From NCBI GenBank assembly GCA_950106755.1, contig OX467091.1, positions 20,353,538 through 20,417,537 on the forward strand: a stretch of 64,000 nucleotides of DNA, written 5' to 3'. The stretch's first letter is position 1. Each line of letters opens with the position of its first letter. Both the position numbers and the translations under genes were made by a program. Under the pieces are notes generated by a model. That model made no database searches. It worked only from the letters and a program-made list of their open reading frames with translations, and was not told the origin of the DNA. Below are positions 12,468-23,030 of this stretch, in pieces. The stretch comes from Climacium dendroides. Taxonomy: Eukaryota > Streptophyta > Bryopsida > Hypnales > Climaciaceae.

Positions 12468-14185
12468 AAGGTGCAAAATTCCAGAGTGAATCAAGGGTGT
12501 GCTACTGCGTCGCTCACTCTTGAACATTCAATTTTCTGTCTTTTCGAGGGCACAAATCGCCGTACTTTAGTTGAGAATCAATTTACTGTTCAATTTGCTG
12601 TTGAGAACCAATTTACTTTTAACATTGAGAAAAATTGTACTGAGGGCCGAAATCAGCTCCCGATTAAATTTGAAATTCACAATTTAAGTGGAGTCATCTA
12701 TAGTATCCGTTGTGTCAAGACACTCATCTTCCTTTGCCTCCCTTGCTAAACCCCCTTCGAGGACCATAACGCTACCACGTAGCTCCTACAACATTTGCAG
12801 AAAATTTCAAATGTGAACTTCACTAATAGACCCTAGATAAATTTTTATGCTACATTTGTGTACAATCCAATCAAAAAATTCTACATCCATCAATACAATA
12901 CAATCAAAAAATGATCAATTTAGGGTAAATTTTATGAGAATGGGAACTTGGGCCGTCACTTCACATCCTCATGTGTTTTTCTCCACATTTAAAATGATTT
13001 GAGAAAAATTACACATCAAAATCAAAATCATGATGATGTGTACCTATGGGGAAAAAATTAGAATTTTTGAATCAGTTTTGGGCATTCCAATTCCAAGAGT
13101 GCATTCAAAGTACCATCTAACCAAACATCTTTCATCAATCTTATTAATGGTGACATTTTCTCAAAAATTGTGCAATTTCATAGGTCTTTTTTTTAGTTGA
13201 AAATCTACATATAATTCTTCTTTCATTACATATGAGTCTTCTTTCATTTCAAAAGTGGCTATTGTAAAAATTATTCCACACATTTTAGCACACAAATGAG
13301 GAATTATGCTCAAACACTCCCAATCCTTCAGGGTTAACCCATTAAGGTTTAATTGATCACTTTCAAGTCGAAATTGTTACTTTTTCATTGATAGCCACAG
13401 TTCAATAAAGAATTTGGAATTGGCTAAAAAGAAACAAATGTGGGGAATTTCAAAATGAACCTATTAGAATAAATTGTGGGAAATTTTGAACAAATATGAG
13501 TTTAGGGGTTCAAAGAACCTAGGGTAGATGGGCTAAAAATACGTCAATGCATCAATGCATCGATTTGAGCTCGAGATTGGGGCATGGAACTGCATGGCAG
13601 GTGAAGAATTGCACAAGTTAGGAAGGTATCTTGCACATTGTCAAAGATTTGGAAGGTTGCACCATAGTTTTCTATTGACAAAAAGAGGGAGCAAACAACC
13701 TAGCGCACACAATAAGTGTAGGTGTAGAGTGCAGCAATAAATGATCAATAAGACATTGCATGAGTTTATTGTCCATTATATATTCATGATCTCAACCTTC
13801 TTTTGCATCTTGATTTTTGTTACTTGAGATGTCACATGAGGATTTGGTATATCTTAAAAATATTTTTTGCTTTCTTCCCAAGGGAATGCATCCATCCTAC
13901 TCAAAGGAAAGTCATATGATGGAATGAATTTGGAGTGAAGAATGGTTCATTTTTTTAACTAAACCCTATATTTGGTTTTGGGACTCAAGCTAGGGTTGCA
14001 TCACAATTTTGCCCATTGTCATAAATGATATATGGGACGAATGTGAGTTGGAAACTATAAGATAGGATTATGTAAACTGGGCAAGTGACATGCTAGAGGA
14101 ATAATGATCCAAGATTTTCATTGCCACAGTAAGTGTTGGTGCCAGTGTGCCTTGTTTTTTTTATCCTAGTTTTTCTTGTGATGGG
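12468..14185. other. Intergenic, AT-rich, no gene seen
   Basis: The first 250 bases are probably the 3' UTR of the RUS gene. The rest is AT-rich with short open frames that resemble nothing I know. No tRNA, snoRNA or clear terminal inverted repeat was found. Confidence 0.5.
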
Positions 14186-14189
14186 ATGA

Positions 14190-14330
14190 TGATTAGTAGA
14201 GGGCAGAGGGGTTTTTTTTGGCGAATTTTCGCCACCTGCCCCCTCTAATTCTGCCCTGGCGAATGGGCAGTAGGGAAAAAATAAAAAAATAAAAAAATTG
14301 TCGCCTTGAGGCGACATGCAGGGCCGGCTG
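14190..14330. repeat. Foldback sequences at the left side of the hAT element
   Basis: A GC-rich block after AT-rich DNA. GGCGAATTTTCGCC is a perfect palindrome inside a longer foldback (AGAGGGCAG pairs with CTGCCCCCTCT), and a second hairpin GTCGCCTTGAGGCGAC lies at 14300-14315 after an A-rich run. They probably belong to the left subterminal region of the hAT element, but I could not fix its terminal repeat or target duplication. Confidence 0.5.
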
Positions 14331-15028
14331 GGGTGCCCTGTCAGCCGCCCCGGGCCTTCCTCCATCGCCTCTCGAGCCGCCTGCTCAGGTCAGGTAAGTC
14401 GCCACTAACCCCACTCAATGTTGGAGTTAATCGCACTTACCTGCAGGTTTTGCTCCAGTTCGCCAAGTTCTCCTCCTTCGTTGTTGCCTTGATTCGCGTC
14501 CTTGCTCTTCTGATTAGCTACTATGTCGCCATTTTGCTGAAGTTTCGGTGCTCCTCGCTAAATCCTCTGCTTTTCAGTAATCAGGGGAAATTTTTCATAG
14601 ATCACCAACACATGTTCGCCTAATTGGAGTTTGTTGTTGGAATTGGCCGTGATGCAAAGAAAGTGTTTTGTCTCTTTCTTTTGTTTAGGCTACCTAGGAT
14701 TCAATTGTAGGGTGTGGAGCATGGGCTCTTGCGGGACTTTGGGCTTGGGTGGATTGCAAATTCTGTGTGCATTGATGAGATCTCTATTTTGGCAATGTAG
14801 TTTTGCGGCTTGGGATTTCTGTGTTGTGGTTTCGTTTTGCATGTTCGCGCCTCTGCAGTGGAAGGGAAGTAGGCTGACTTTGTTTTACGATAAATTCAGA
14901 AATGCTTGTAGTTGCAAATCAGATGAGTTCAGCTTCGTCCTTCATTTTTTTTACTTGCTCGTTGCTTGTGAAATTGCTGGTTGTACGTGGTTCTTCGTGA
15001 CGTTGTCTTTGCTACTTGATTGGTCATC

Positions 15029-17548
15029 ATGCCTCCTCAGCAGGCAATGATGAAGAAATTTTTGTACGAAGGGAGGGTGGATGCCGGTGTTTTTTCGGGG
15101 TTTAAGAAATTTGATTCTCAATTGGATGCAATGTAGGCAGATTGTGAGCCTGCGGTGTTTTGTAGCACCCCTCCGAGCAACGCTTGCGTGGTGGATTGTG
15201 CTGGGGACAGCGATGCGGCAGCTGATGACGGAAATGTAACTCCAATGCAGGTTCCGGACGTGGTCATTTTGGATGCTGTGGAGGCTTCACCTGCGCATGA
15301 AGAAGCTCGAGTCAAGCAGGCGAAGTATGAGGCCAACCGGCATTGGCAGGATTCTTGGGCTGCCCGAATGCCGTGGGCGGAGAGTGTAGTTGGTGCCGAC
15401 GGAAAAATTAGGCAGGTACGTTGTAAAATATGTACCGACATTGAGGGGAGGGAGAAACTCATTGTTCCAAAGCTTGATTCCCTGTGGAAGCACTGTGGTC
15501 GGAGGAAGGCGATGACTGCTTTCGGGAAGGTGAAGGCTGGGGAGCATTATTTCCTTTCCACTAATGCCCACATGAAAAACGAAAAAATCTATTTTGCAAA
15601 GGTGGGAAAGGCTGGGGAGACTGTGCTTGAGTAGGTGGCGAAGGAAACCATTGCAGAGCGGAAGAAGAAGGTCGTGCAGTTCCGGTGCATTCTGTGATTG
15701 CTCATGCAGGGTCGGCCGCTGAACCACTTCGAGAATCTGCGGGAGCTGCTGCAGCTGCTATTTGTTCCGGATTTCCCAACGAAGCACTAGAGTTTGAACG
15801 TGGCGTGGGAGATGGCGAATCACTTGGCATAGGCTTTGGCGTCTCACACAAGGGAGGTGATTTCGAAGGCACGGTTCTTCTCTTTTAGTGCAGATGAGGT
15901 GAGCACCATTGACTCGCAATCGTGGTTGTCTATTCACCTGTACATTGCCGTGGGATTCAAGCGAATTCCCATATTGCTCTCCCTCAGCCGCCTAGTGGAA
16001 GGTAACGGTGCTGACGGGATTCGTGACTGCATCCAAGGTATGGTTTCTCACCACACCGGTCTTTCCGAATCTGAAGTCGCGAAGAGACTAGTCTGTTTTG
16101 GTGCAGATGGTGCCTCAGTCTTTCAAGGGTCTCGAAATGGAGTCATTGTGTAATTGAAGGAACACTTGGCTCCTTTCTTGTTCGGTATGCATTGTATGGC
16201 ACATAGAACGAATTTGGCTGTTGAGCCTCTTTCGAATCTGCCAGTCGTTTCCAGACTTGAAGCATTGTATCAAGCAATGTACTCGTACTTTAGTCACAGT
16301 CCCAAACGTAACTTACAGTTCCAGAAACTTGCCGAGTTAGTAGAAACAGAGGGCCACAGGATGCTCCGTAATGTAAAAACACGGTGGATTTCTTTACTTG
16401 AGCCGCTCCGGAGGATAATGGGTGAGTACAAAACACTTATTGTCAAAATGTGTGAAGATGCGGCCGTGAAGGAACCCAACTTGACCGTGAAGCAAGCAGC
16501 AGCAAAAGAATCAGCAAGGTTGAATTATGACCTTCTTTGTGACATTGGTACCTTGCTTGGTCTCCCCTACTTGATGCCTTTGTTGGAGTCAATCACTTGT
16601 TTGATGAAATTTGCACAATCTAAGCATGTGTTCGTGAGTGACTATGTGGCGGCAGTTAAGATCTGCCAAGGTGAATTGTACGCCATGTACACTGACCCTA
16701 ATTCTTCATGGCAACAGCAACATTTCCAAATGTTCCACGATGTCATCTATGATCACTCGTATTGCATTTCCCAAGAATGGGTCACTGACTTGAATACGGG
16801 AGGGGAGACTCTTGCTTTCAGGATTGCAGGGCACACCTATCCGGCGCACTCTATCTGCCCTGTGACTGGGAAGAAGCTGCTGGTCGGCAAGGAGGACTTG
16901 GCAGCTGTGATTTCGTCTGTAAAGTCACAGTGTAGAGATGCTGCGAAGATGTTGACATCTGAGTTGGACATGCGCTTCCCTGAAGTTGAGCTTATGTCTG
17001 CATTGGGAATAGTATTTCCTCAATACTGGTTGCAACCCAATGCGGATGACTTGTTCTTGTTTCATATTGCCACTTTGAAGTCTCACTTTGCCGTTGTTTG
17101 TCACATTCATTTCGGTAATGAGCAGGAGGTCAAGCAGGACCAAGTAGATCCTCTCATTGACGGGAGGCTTCTTACTTTGCAGATGTCCCTTTTCAAACTG
17201 ACCATGAAATCCCATGCTAAATCCGCCATGGAAGGACTCATGGACCAGAATCCTTTCACGAAAGTGTGGGTTCGTATTGGGCAAAATGCACTCATGTTGA
17301 ACCGCCTATCGGAGTTCATCAAATTGGCCGAAATTGCTACCTGTGCGGTGTTGGGAAGTGTTGCTGATGAGTGCACCTTTTCAACTTTGAGTTTCATGAA
17401 GTCTAAGTTGAGAAACCGTTTGACTGGCCACATGGATACATGTGTGAAACTCTTCTCACAAGAGTTCTTCACTTTGAGCAACTTCCCAGTGCACAAGGCC
17501 ATCACTTCATGGCGGGAGGAAAGACTACGGCGGGGTACAGATTTGTAA
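15029..17548 (+). pseudogene. Decayed hAT-family transposase gene (ZNF862/DUF4371-like)
   Basis: One reading frame of 840 codons runs from ATG 15029 to a TAA at 17546-17548 and resembles hAT-type transposases of the ZNF862-like group throughout. Markers are the zinc-finger-like VRCKICTD near codon 130, FSFSADEVSTIDSQSW (the DDE-core region), FGADGASVFQG, MHCMAHRTNLA, and the C-terminal hATC dimerisation motif VADECTFSTLSFMKSKLRNRL. The frame is interrupted by six stops, TAG 15134, TAG 15632, TGA 15695, TAG 15788, TAG 15830 and TAA 16151, yet shows no frameshift. The last 464 codons (16154-17548) are open. It is probably an inactive transposon; a domesticated C-terminal product cannot be excluded from sequence alone. 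Confidence 0.85.
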
Positions 17549-17629
17549 ACTCTGTTTCCATTAATCCGGCAAGTTTGGGCTTCAAAGTTTTTTCTATCAG
17601 TTTTACTAATTGGGTTGGGGGTGGGTGGG

Positions 17630-17686
17630 ATTACCTATTACGTTGGGCAAGGCCTTCACGGCCGGGGTTCAACTCCCCTGGGTAGT
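17630..17686 (+). other. tRNA-like hairpin with a B-box-like motif
   Basis: GGGGTTCAACTCCCC forms a T-arm-like hairpin and fits the RNA polymerase III B box (GGTTCRANNCC). Flanking ATTACCT and GGGTAGT could pair as a 7-bp acceptor-like stem with wobble pairs. The whole is only 57 bases and lacks a proper D arm and a standard anticodon arm, so it is not a functional tRNA; it may be a tRNA-derived remnant at the right side of the hAT element. Confidence 0.3.
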
Positions 17687-17770
17687 ACTTTATTCTTAAG
17701 GAATTAAACTTCTCTGCAGATTCGCCAATTCAGCGTCCCAGGCAGGAGAACTGTCGCCAATTGCTGCGCG

Positions 17771-17862
17771 CGGTGCAGATGGGGAGTCGCCACACGCGGC
17801 CTCACGAAAAGTCCCGCGGTGCAGATGGGGAGTCGCCACACGCGGCCTCACGAAAAGTCCCG
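17771..17862 (+). repeat. 46-bp GC-rich tandem duplication near the right end of the hAT element
   Basis: Two consecutive copies of a 46-base unit that starts CGGTGCAGATGGGGAGTCGC and contains CACACGCGGCCTCACG. The copies look identical. They lie 220 bases after the transposase stop, where subterminal transposase-binding repeats are often found in hAT elements; that role is inference. Confidence 0.75.
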
Positions 17863-17949
17863 GGCAGCCACTCCCCCGACTTAAAAAAAAATCAGGTGCG
17901 CCAGCAAGGCGCCTTCCCTTCCTGTCAGGAAGCGTGTCGCTCGACCACA

Positions 17950-18700
17950 GGTAATCCTTAAACTATTCTCTGGTAGAGGGTTTGATTTTTTTTGTGTGAT
18001 TGTACATTTTGGTCAAAATTGCTTTAGGCACCAGTAAGTGATCTCTAAGAGATGCGTTCATTTGATAGGCAATTTCTTTTTCGTGAGCTATACTCCAAAA
18101 AATGGATTCACTTTTGACGCTATTCTGGAGGAAGGTTTGTGATTAGAGCTTCCTTGCAAGTTTGAGTCTCTTTTAACTTATTTTGAATATTGTTTCTAAT
18201 CTAATATTGTAGTGACTGTAAAGTTTCCAAAACTCAAATCGACACTTCGTGGACCTAACGTCTCGTGAGTAACAATGGAATGCGCACAGGCTCGAGAGCT
18301 CCACTCCACTCGTCACCATCCGCTCAATAGCCAGCATGAACTTACCTATATCAGCACTCACAGCTCATCGGAAGAAATCCAACTATTTGTCCCGTTAGCT
18401 TCAGTGGGTTACCCCTCAGAAGCGCGGGTATTTTCTAATCACCGTTATGAAAGACGAACTATTACACCACAGCATAATCAAGTGCCAAAGTCTCAGATAT
18501 CCAAGGAAGGTTTAGAAGCTGCATTAGCTCTCAAGCCCGGCAGGACGAAAGCTTTAGGCGGCCACTGCGAATGTTTGAGAAACAAGCCTAGAATCTTATC
18601 ATCACCGACTTTGGCATTATCAAAGAACCTCACTTCACGTTAACTTAGTTAGGGATCAGATTTCTGGCTTGGCTCTTTCGAGCAAAAACGCACAGATAGA
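17950..18700. other. Intergenic; unrecognised 122-codon ORF, no confident gene
   Basis: Mixed-composition DNA between the hAT element and the snoRNA cluster. A plus-strand frame at 18275-18643 starts MECAQARELHST and has no recognisable domain. It lies downstream of the minus-strand snoRNA cluster and could be part of that transcript's antisense or a decayed gene. Confidence 0.35.
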
Positions 18701-18701
18701 A

Positions 18702-18734
18702 TCAGAGTCGATCATTTGGGGAAAGTATCCTCAT
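18702..18734 (-). ncRNA. Partial third snoRNA-like copy (C'-D half only)
   Basis: Minus-strand ATGAGGATAC (box C/C'-like), a spacer, then GACTCTGA matches the second half of the two neighbouring snoRNAs, but the guide is shortened and no D' box or terminal stem is seen. It looks like a degenerate array member. Confidence 0.35.
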
Positions 18735-18780
18735 GTCCCAGACTCCAACCCTAAAGACTCCACCACACTGCATATGCCAC

Positions 18781-18885
18781 AGAGAATGCTCAGAGTCGGC
18801 CATGTTAATATGGTTCGATTCATACCAAGCTGTATCCTCACTAATATTCAGTAGAGGGAGCTGTGAATCCTCATCACAATCTCCG
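18781..18885 (-). ncRNA. Box C/D snoRNA gene, copy 1
   Basis: On the minus strand there is a consensus C box GTGATGA (18871-18877), overlapped by ATGAGGA, then a D' box CTGA, a C'-like TGAGGA and a D box CTGA (18790-18793). Flanks GAGATTGT and GCATTCTC can pair as a short terminal stem with one mismatch. The unit is closely related to copy 2 about 130 bases upstream. The guide before D' (GCTCCCTCTA) is the same in both copies; the guide before D differs, ending GGCCGACT here. Box C/D RNAs direct 2'-O-methylation of rRNA with fibrillarin. Orientation and box spacing are seen in the sequence; function is from the family. Confidence 0.72.
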
Positions 18886-18908
18886 GAACAACCCTAAAAC
18901 GTACCAAG

Positions 18909-19011
18909 ACAGACAGCTCAGAGTCGGCTATGGTATTAGGTTCGATTCATGCCAAGCAGTATCCTCACTGTTATTCAGTAGAGGGAGCTGTGAATCCTCA
19001 TAGCTGTCTGT
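18909..19011 (-). ncRNA. Box C/D snoRNA gene, copy 2, with a perfect 9-bp terminal stem
   Basis: Minus strand: stem ACAGACAGC (19011-19003), C box ATGAGGA (19001-18995), D' box CTGA (18978-18975), C' TGAGGA (18967-18962), D box CTGA (18921-18918), stem GCTGTCTGT (18917-18909). The two stem arms are perfect complements. Length is 103 nt, within the plant C/D range. The D' guide contains GCTCCCTCT; as I recall 18S rRNA, this pairs with AGAGGGAGC, and the rule that the fifth base upstream of D' marks the methylated base selects the first G of GGG, which corresponds to human Gm436 (guided there by SNORD100). The D guide target was not found. The C box departs from RUGAUGA at one position. Confidence 0.8.
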
Positions 19012-19043
19012 AAAACACAATTTCAAAGAATCACAGAACGATC

Positions 19044-19135
19044 GGACGAACACATCAGAAGCGCAGAGTGGCGTCATCTGCTTTCACATCGGAGGAAATC
19101 CAACTTAGAACTGCAAAGTCATCCTTTGCGAAAAT
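19044..19135 (-). ncRNA. Possible further box C/D snoRNA, low confidence
   Basis: Minus strand shows GGATGAC (C-like), AGATGAC (C'-like) and CTGA (D) over about 72 bases, between the putative promoter and copy 2. CAGTTCTAAGTTG inside it is complementary to CAACTTAGAACTG, a stretch I recall from 25S/28S rRNA. However no clean D' box follows that guide and the terminal stem is weak, so it could be coincidence or a decayed guide. Confidence 0.3.
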
Positions 19136-19265
19136 ACTTCTCGGATCAAACTACAACAGTACACCCCCCTACAGACACTCCAGAAGAACCAGAACCTAAT
19201 ACAACATAAACCCTCAGTCCGCGAGAAACAGACGGCACAAGCAAGAGATGGCTAATGAGCGTTGG

Positions 19266-19305
19266 GGGAGATTTAAATAGTGGCCCCAAACCCTAACCCT
19301 AATTT
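19266..19305 (-). promoter_or_regulatory. Putative promoter of the snoRNA cluster (TATA box and telobox)
   Basis: On the minus strand, AGGGTTAGGGTTT (telobox, 19288-19302) is followed about 10 to 20 bases later by a TATA-like CTATTTAAAT (19271-19280). Telobox plus TATA just upstream of the snoRNA array is a common plant snoRNA and ribosome-biogenesis promoter layout. Transcription would run toward lower coordinates and pass the snoRNAs. No transcript evidence is available here. Confidence 0.55.
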
Positions 19306-19407
19306 TCGAAGCCTCAACGAAAGGCCCTCTAATAGTCACCGTGTTTTCTTTTCTTTTAACTTTATTGAGTTTTTGTTTTAACTATTGTCAAGTGGAGAGG
19401 TTTTAAG

Positions 19408-19864
19408 GTAAAACAACCCATTGTGGTCAAATGACCCATTGTGGTCACTTAAGAAATGACCTATTATGATTTTCTTCCAATTTGTAAGATTTGGGTCACC
19501 ATTAATGTCTTACATGACAGTGATGGAGTGATTAGTAACCTCTTTAGGAGCTTGTAACTTTTTAGTGTAACACTTTTGTAAGATTTGATTTTTTAAGTTT
19601 CCCATGTTAGAAAATATTATAACTACTTTAGGTGAGTAAGATAAGCATTATGGATTCAGATGTTGTTGGTTTGGGGATAGTCTACATACTCTTTGGGGTT
19701 GAACACTTCAAAAATTGATAGCAAATTTATACTTTGTCGAAAAAATATAATTTCAATTGCTCTTGTTGTTTCTCACATTTGTCTTCATGTGGGAAAAAAT
19801 TTGAAAAATTTCAGCAACAAGTTGTTGTCAAATTCCTCATTCTGATCACAATGGGTCATTTTAC
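19408..19864. mobile_element. MITE-like element, family D, copy 1
   Basis: Inverted ends GTAAAACAACCCATTGTGGT on the left and ATCACAATGGGTCATTTTAC on the right. The interior is AT-rich without coding capacity. The motif CCCATTGTGGTCA is repeated directly just inside the left end. It is related, in inverse orientation, to 28350-29112. Confidence 0.6.
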
Positions 19865-21429
19865 TGTATAGGTCTTATTTCACAACTAACAAGAGATGGA
19901 GTTTACAAGGAACATTTGCATTTTGGCTAATGTGCAAAAAATGTATGGAAATTTGCACTTTTAAGATGGAAATTTCTAATCCACATATTTAAACCATTAT
20001 CTAGATATGTGTTGTTTATTTTTCAGGAGAGTTATTTTGCATGATTTGACACTACATGGCACCCTATACAATGGAAGATTTATGTAATTTTCATTTACAA
20101 TCAATAAATAATCTACTAATCATTTATTTGTTTCAAAATTTCTCAAACATGATTTTTGTAGGACATTATGTTAGGTGAAAAGTGACTTTCTCATCATGCT
20201 TTGCCCTTGTCATCAACCTCTTTTCTTCCCAATTTCCCTTTCTAAGACATTGTTACATTCTCTTTAAGTGTCTTGAATTTTGATTAATTTTCAATCAAAT
20301 AAAAAATTTAGCATATTAAATGCAATGTTTTTAGAGGAAAGAATCATAAGGCATAAAACAAAAGTGTACTGAACTCTAGAGATTTTTCTTATTAAAAAAA
20401 ATTGATAAAACGCTTGAAACTGTGATGTATGCATTTGTTGTCTTGAGCACTATTAGCACCAAATGATTTAGAGTACCATTCAAATTTGTAGATGAATGAT
20501 GCCACCAATATTAGAAGAATATTTATTCATTCATATAGAAATAAATTTAAAAAATTATTCTTTAGGCTCTTTAGGTTGCTTCATAACATTTTAAAATTTT
20601 TATATCATAATTGATACTAGCTACAACATGAAGATTGGACTTGGTGAAAGGCAAATCAACTTGGTTTACGCAATGAATATGGCCCTCTCACTTCAAAAAA
20701 CATTTATCATTATCTAATTCTCCATTTTATATAATTTATTTCAAATTCAATTTTGACATTTTTCATTAAAAAAATTCCCACATAATTAGATTTGTTTGTT
20801 GAAATGTTTGGGAAGATAACTTTTTGTAATTTAAGATTCACACTAGAGTTAAGAGGGTATTTGATGTGGGGCTATTTAATTAACTTTATTATTGCATTTA
20901 AGATGACCCCATTATTATATAAAAAACTACAAGGAGCATATTTTCAAAATCATATGGTTCTTTTACATTCATTCATGCATTTTTTAAAGTAGGGCTATTT
21001 TACATATAAAATCTAACCTCCAAAGGGCCAAAGCTATTATTTTGTCAAAAAACACTCAAAACTACCATTGTGGTTGCATTTGCCTAAGAAAAAAAAATTT
21101 AGATTCTAAATGTAGAATCTAAATGTACTTTACTTATTTGAGATCATGCGATAAAAAATTTAATAAAGTTTGACAACACAAATTGAGAGATATTAACATT
21201 CAAAGTTGAAAATTTTTTTAACACTGGTTTGCAATTTTAGATGACTTTGACTACCATTTGTAGAAACTTTTTGCACTATAGACTTTGAATTCAAAAAAAT
21301 TGTCTTAAGGAATTGAGCTAAAAGTTGAGGAATAAAAATTACAAAAACTACATTACTACATTTAATTTTCATTCTTTCAAAATTATTAAGTAGAAGTAGA
21401 TCCAAGCTTAAAAGAAATACTAAATCATT
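19865..21429. other. AT-rich intergenic desert, no gene seen
   Basis: Very AT-rich. Open frames are short and of low complexity. I found no splice-linked coding segments and no RNA gene. Confidence 0.5.
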
Positions 21430-21940
21430 AACCCCTAAGGGCTTTGATGTCCAATTTTTGAATGATGAACATATTAGAACTCTTGTTTCTTTTCATTTTA
21501 TTTAGATGAAAGTCATCCTAATTTGTGGAGATAATTTATCAAGTTTTTATCCAATCTAATGGTTGGATTTGGTGATACTAGAATACATTTTTTTCAAAAA
21601 TTATAAATGTGGAAGAATGTGAATTCTAAGAATACAATTTTTTTTAAATCACCATGTCAAGAAAACCTCATTTCAAATGCATTTCAACAAATTTTATTCA
21701 AAAAATGATAATGTTTTACTTGTAATTGAATTTAAAAATAAATTCTAAAACTTCTCTTTTAAAATTTATTAAAAATATTAGTGATAGCATTGGTGAATTT
21801 AATCAGACGGATGGAATCTAAAATTCAAAATCTACACTTTTTATTTGCATATGAATTCCAAAACATTCTCCCAAATAGTATTTTAAGATGGATTTTCTAA
21901 AATTGTCAATTTTGGAAAAGACTTTGAACATTTAGGGTTA
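21430..21940. mobile_element. MITE-like element, family E, copy 1
   Basis: Starts AACCCCTAAGGGC and ends with the imperfect complement TTTAGGGTT. A subregion (GGATAATTTATC-like, then TAATGGTTGGATTTGGTG) matches the reverse strand of 49278-49782. Noncoding. Confidence 0.5.
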
Positions 21941-21954
21941 ATAGCTCTAAGATG

Positions 21955-22418
21955 GGATTGAAACACAATAATCCCTATGGTGAGACTATTCTAGTAAGCA
22001 AATTTAACATTGCCAAACAATTGTTTTTGAATTTTTTTGAAAATTGCATTAAAAAATGTATCCTATGAATTATTTTTTCAAGAAGATACTCAAATTGTTC
22101 AAAAAATAAAATTGCCTATAACTTTCACATCACTAATCCAAATAAAATGATTTAAAGCTTCACATGTAGACTTAATTTAATTCAGTTTCAAGTTTTTGTG
22201 GATTTCTTTTTCTACTAGCCAATTGAAAATTTGGGCTTTTTGTGGCATAATTTTTGTTCCCAGGCATTGATTGAAATAAAAATTATATTCCCATGAAGCT
22301 AATAAGTTTTCTATCTTATGAGAAAGTTTCAAAAAATATCACTAAAAATTGAGGTCATACAATTCTACTCAAAATCCATTTTGTCCATTGAAGGGACAAT
22401 AGACCTTTAGGGGTGTAA
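21955..22418. mobile_element. Degenerate MITE-like element, family C, copy 3
   Basis: The right end (GACCTTTAGGGGT) and interior segments (TATAACTTTCACATCACTAA, GTGGCATAATTTTTGTT) are related to the elements at 30213-30463 and 55671-56140. The left end is worn and only approximate. Confidence 0.4.
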
Positions 22419-23030
22419 TTGTTCAATTTTTTCCCTCCGTCACCCTTCTTCACTCTACTACACACATATATAGGGGATACACTATAAAACCAATAACAAT
22501 CAATTCAATTCCAATGGCTTTGACCAAATAGATATTTTTAACTCCTAAGGGTCAATTATTTATTGAACCACCAATTGAAAATCCAAGTAGGTTCCTATCA
22601 AGTTAATTGTAGTCAGATGTTTAGGAAATTTTAATCCTTGAAGGGCTTGAAAGCCCTTTGTAGCCATATAGTATATTATGAATTCAGTGGCATTTGATCA
22701 AAAAACCATTGACCAAATGCTTTTAAGTACAAAGTAAATTAATGATCATGCTAGTACATAAATAATAATGTATCACAATTCATATATTAAACCACAATTG
22801 TAGAGTAATAGGCTAAATATGTGTCATATAGTGCAACCTCAAGAGCCTTTCAAAGATTAATACAAGGCGTGAATATCTACCCCTCAATGGAAATATGATT
22901 CTTTTTTAATGACGTGCCTAAATCAAAGGTTATGCTACCTTGAACTTTTTGGACAGCCAAAACAACTTGAACATCTTTTGCAAAAAAGCTCATCAACTTT
23001 AGCCTTCACAGACACGCAACCTTCATCCCG
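22419..23030. other. Intergenic DNA upstream of SecA2, no gene seen
   Basis: AT-rich sequence with no supported feature. The SecA2-related duplicated segment begins at about 23031. Confidence 0.5.

Noticed and set aside
14306..15050. Frames of 105 and 139 codons upstream of the transposase
   Set aside because: Low-similarity Phe/Leu/Cys-rich translations; the region more likely holds the hAT element's 5' untranslated or subterminal DNA.
15029..16153. Idea that RNA editing (U to C) repairs the transposase stop codons
   Set aside because: Such editing is known in plant organelles, not for nuclear transposons, and the TAG in place of a conserved Trp codon would not be repaired to Trp by U-to-C change.
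18275..18643. 122-codon plus-strand frame near the snoRNA cluster
   Set aside because: No domain, no splice context and no recognisable similarity; mentioned only as part of the intergenic stretch.
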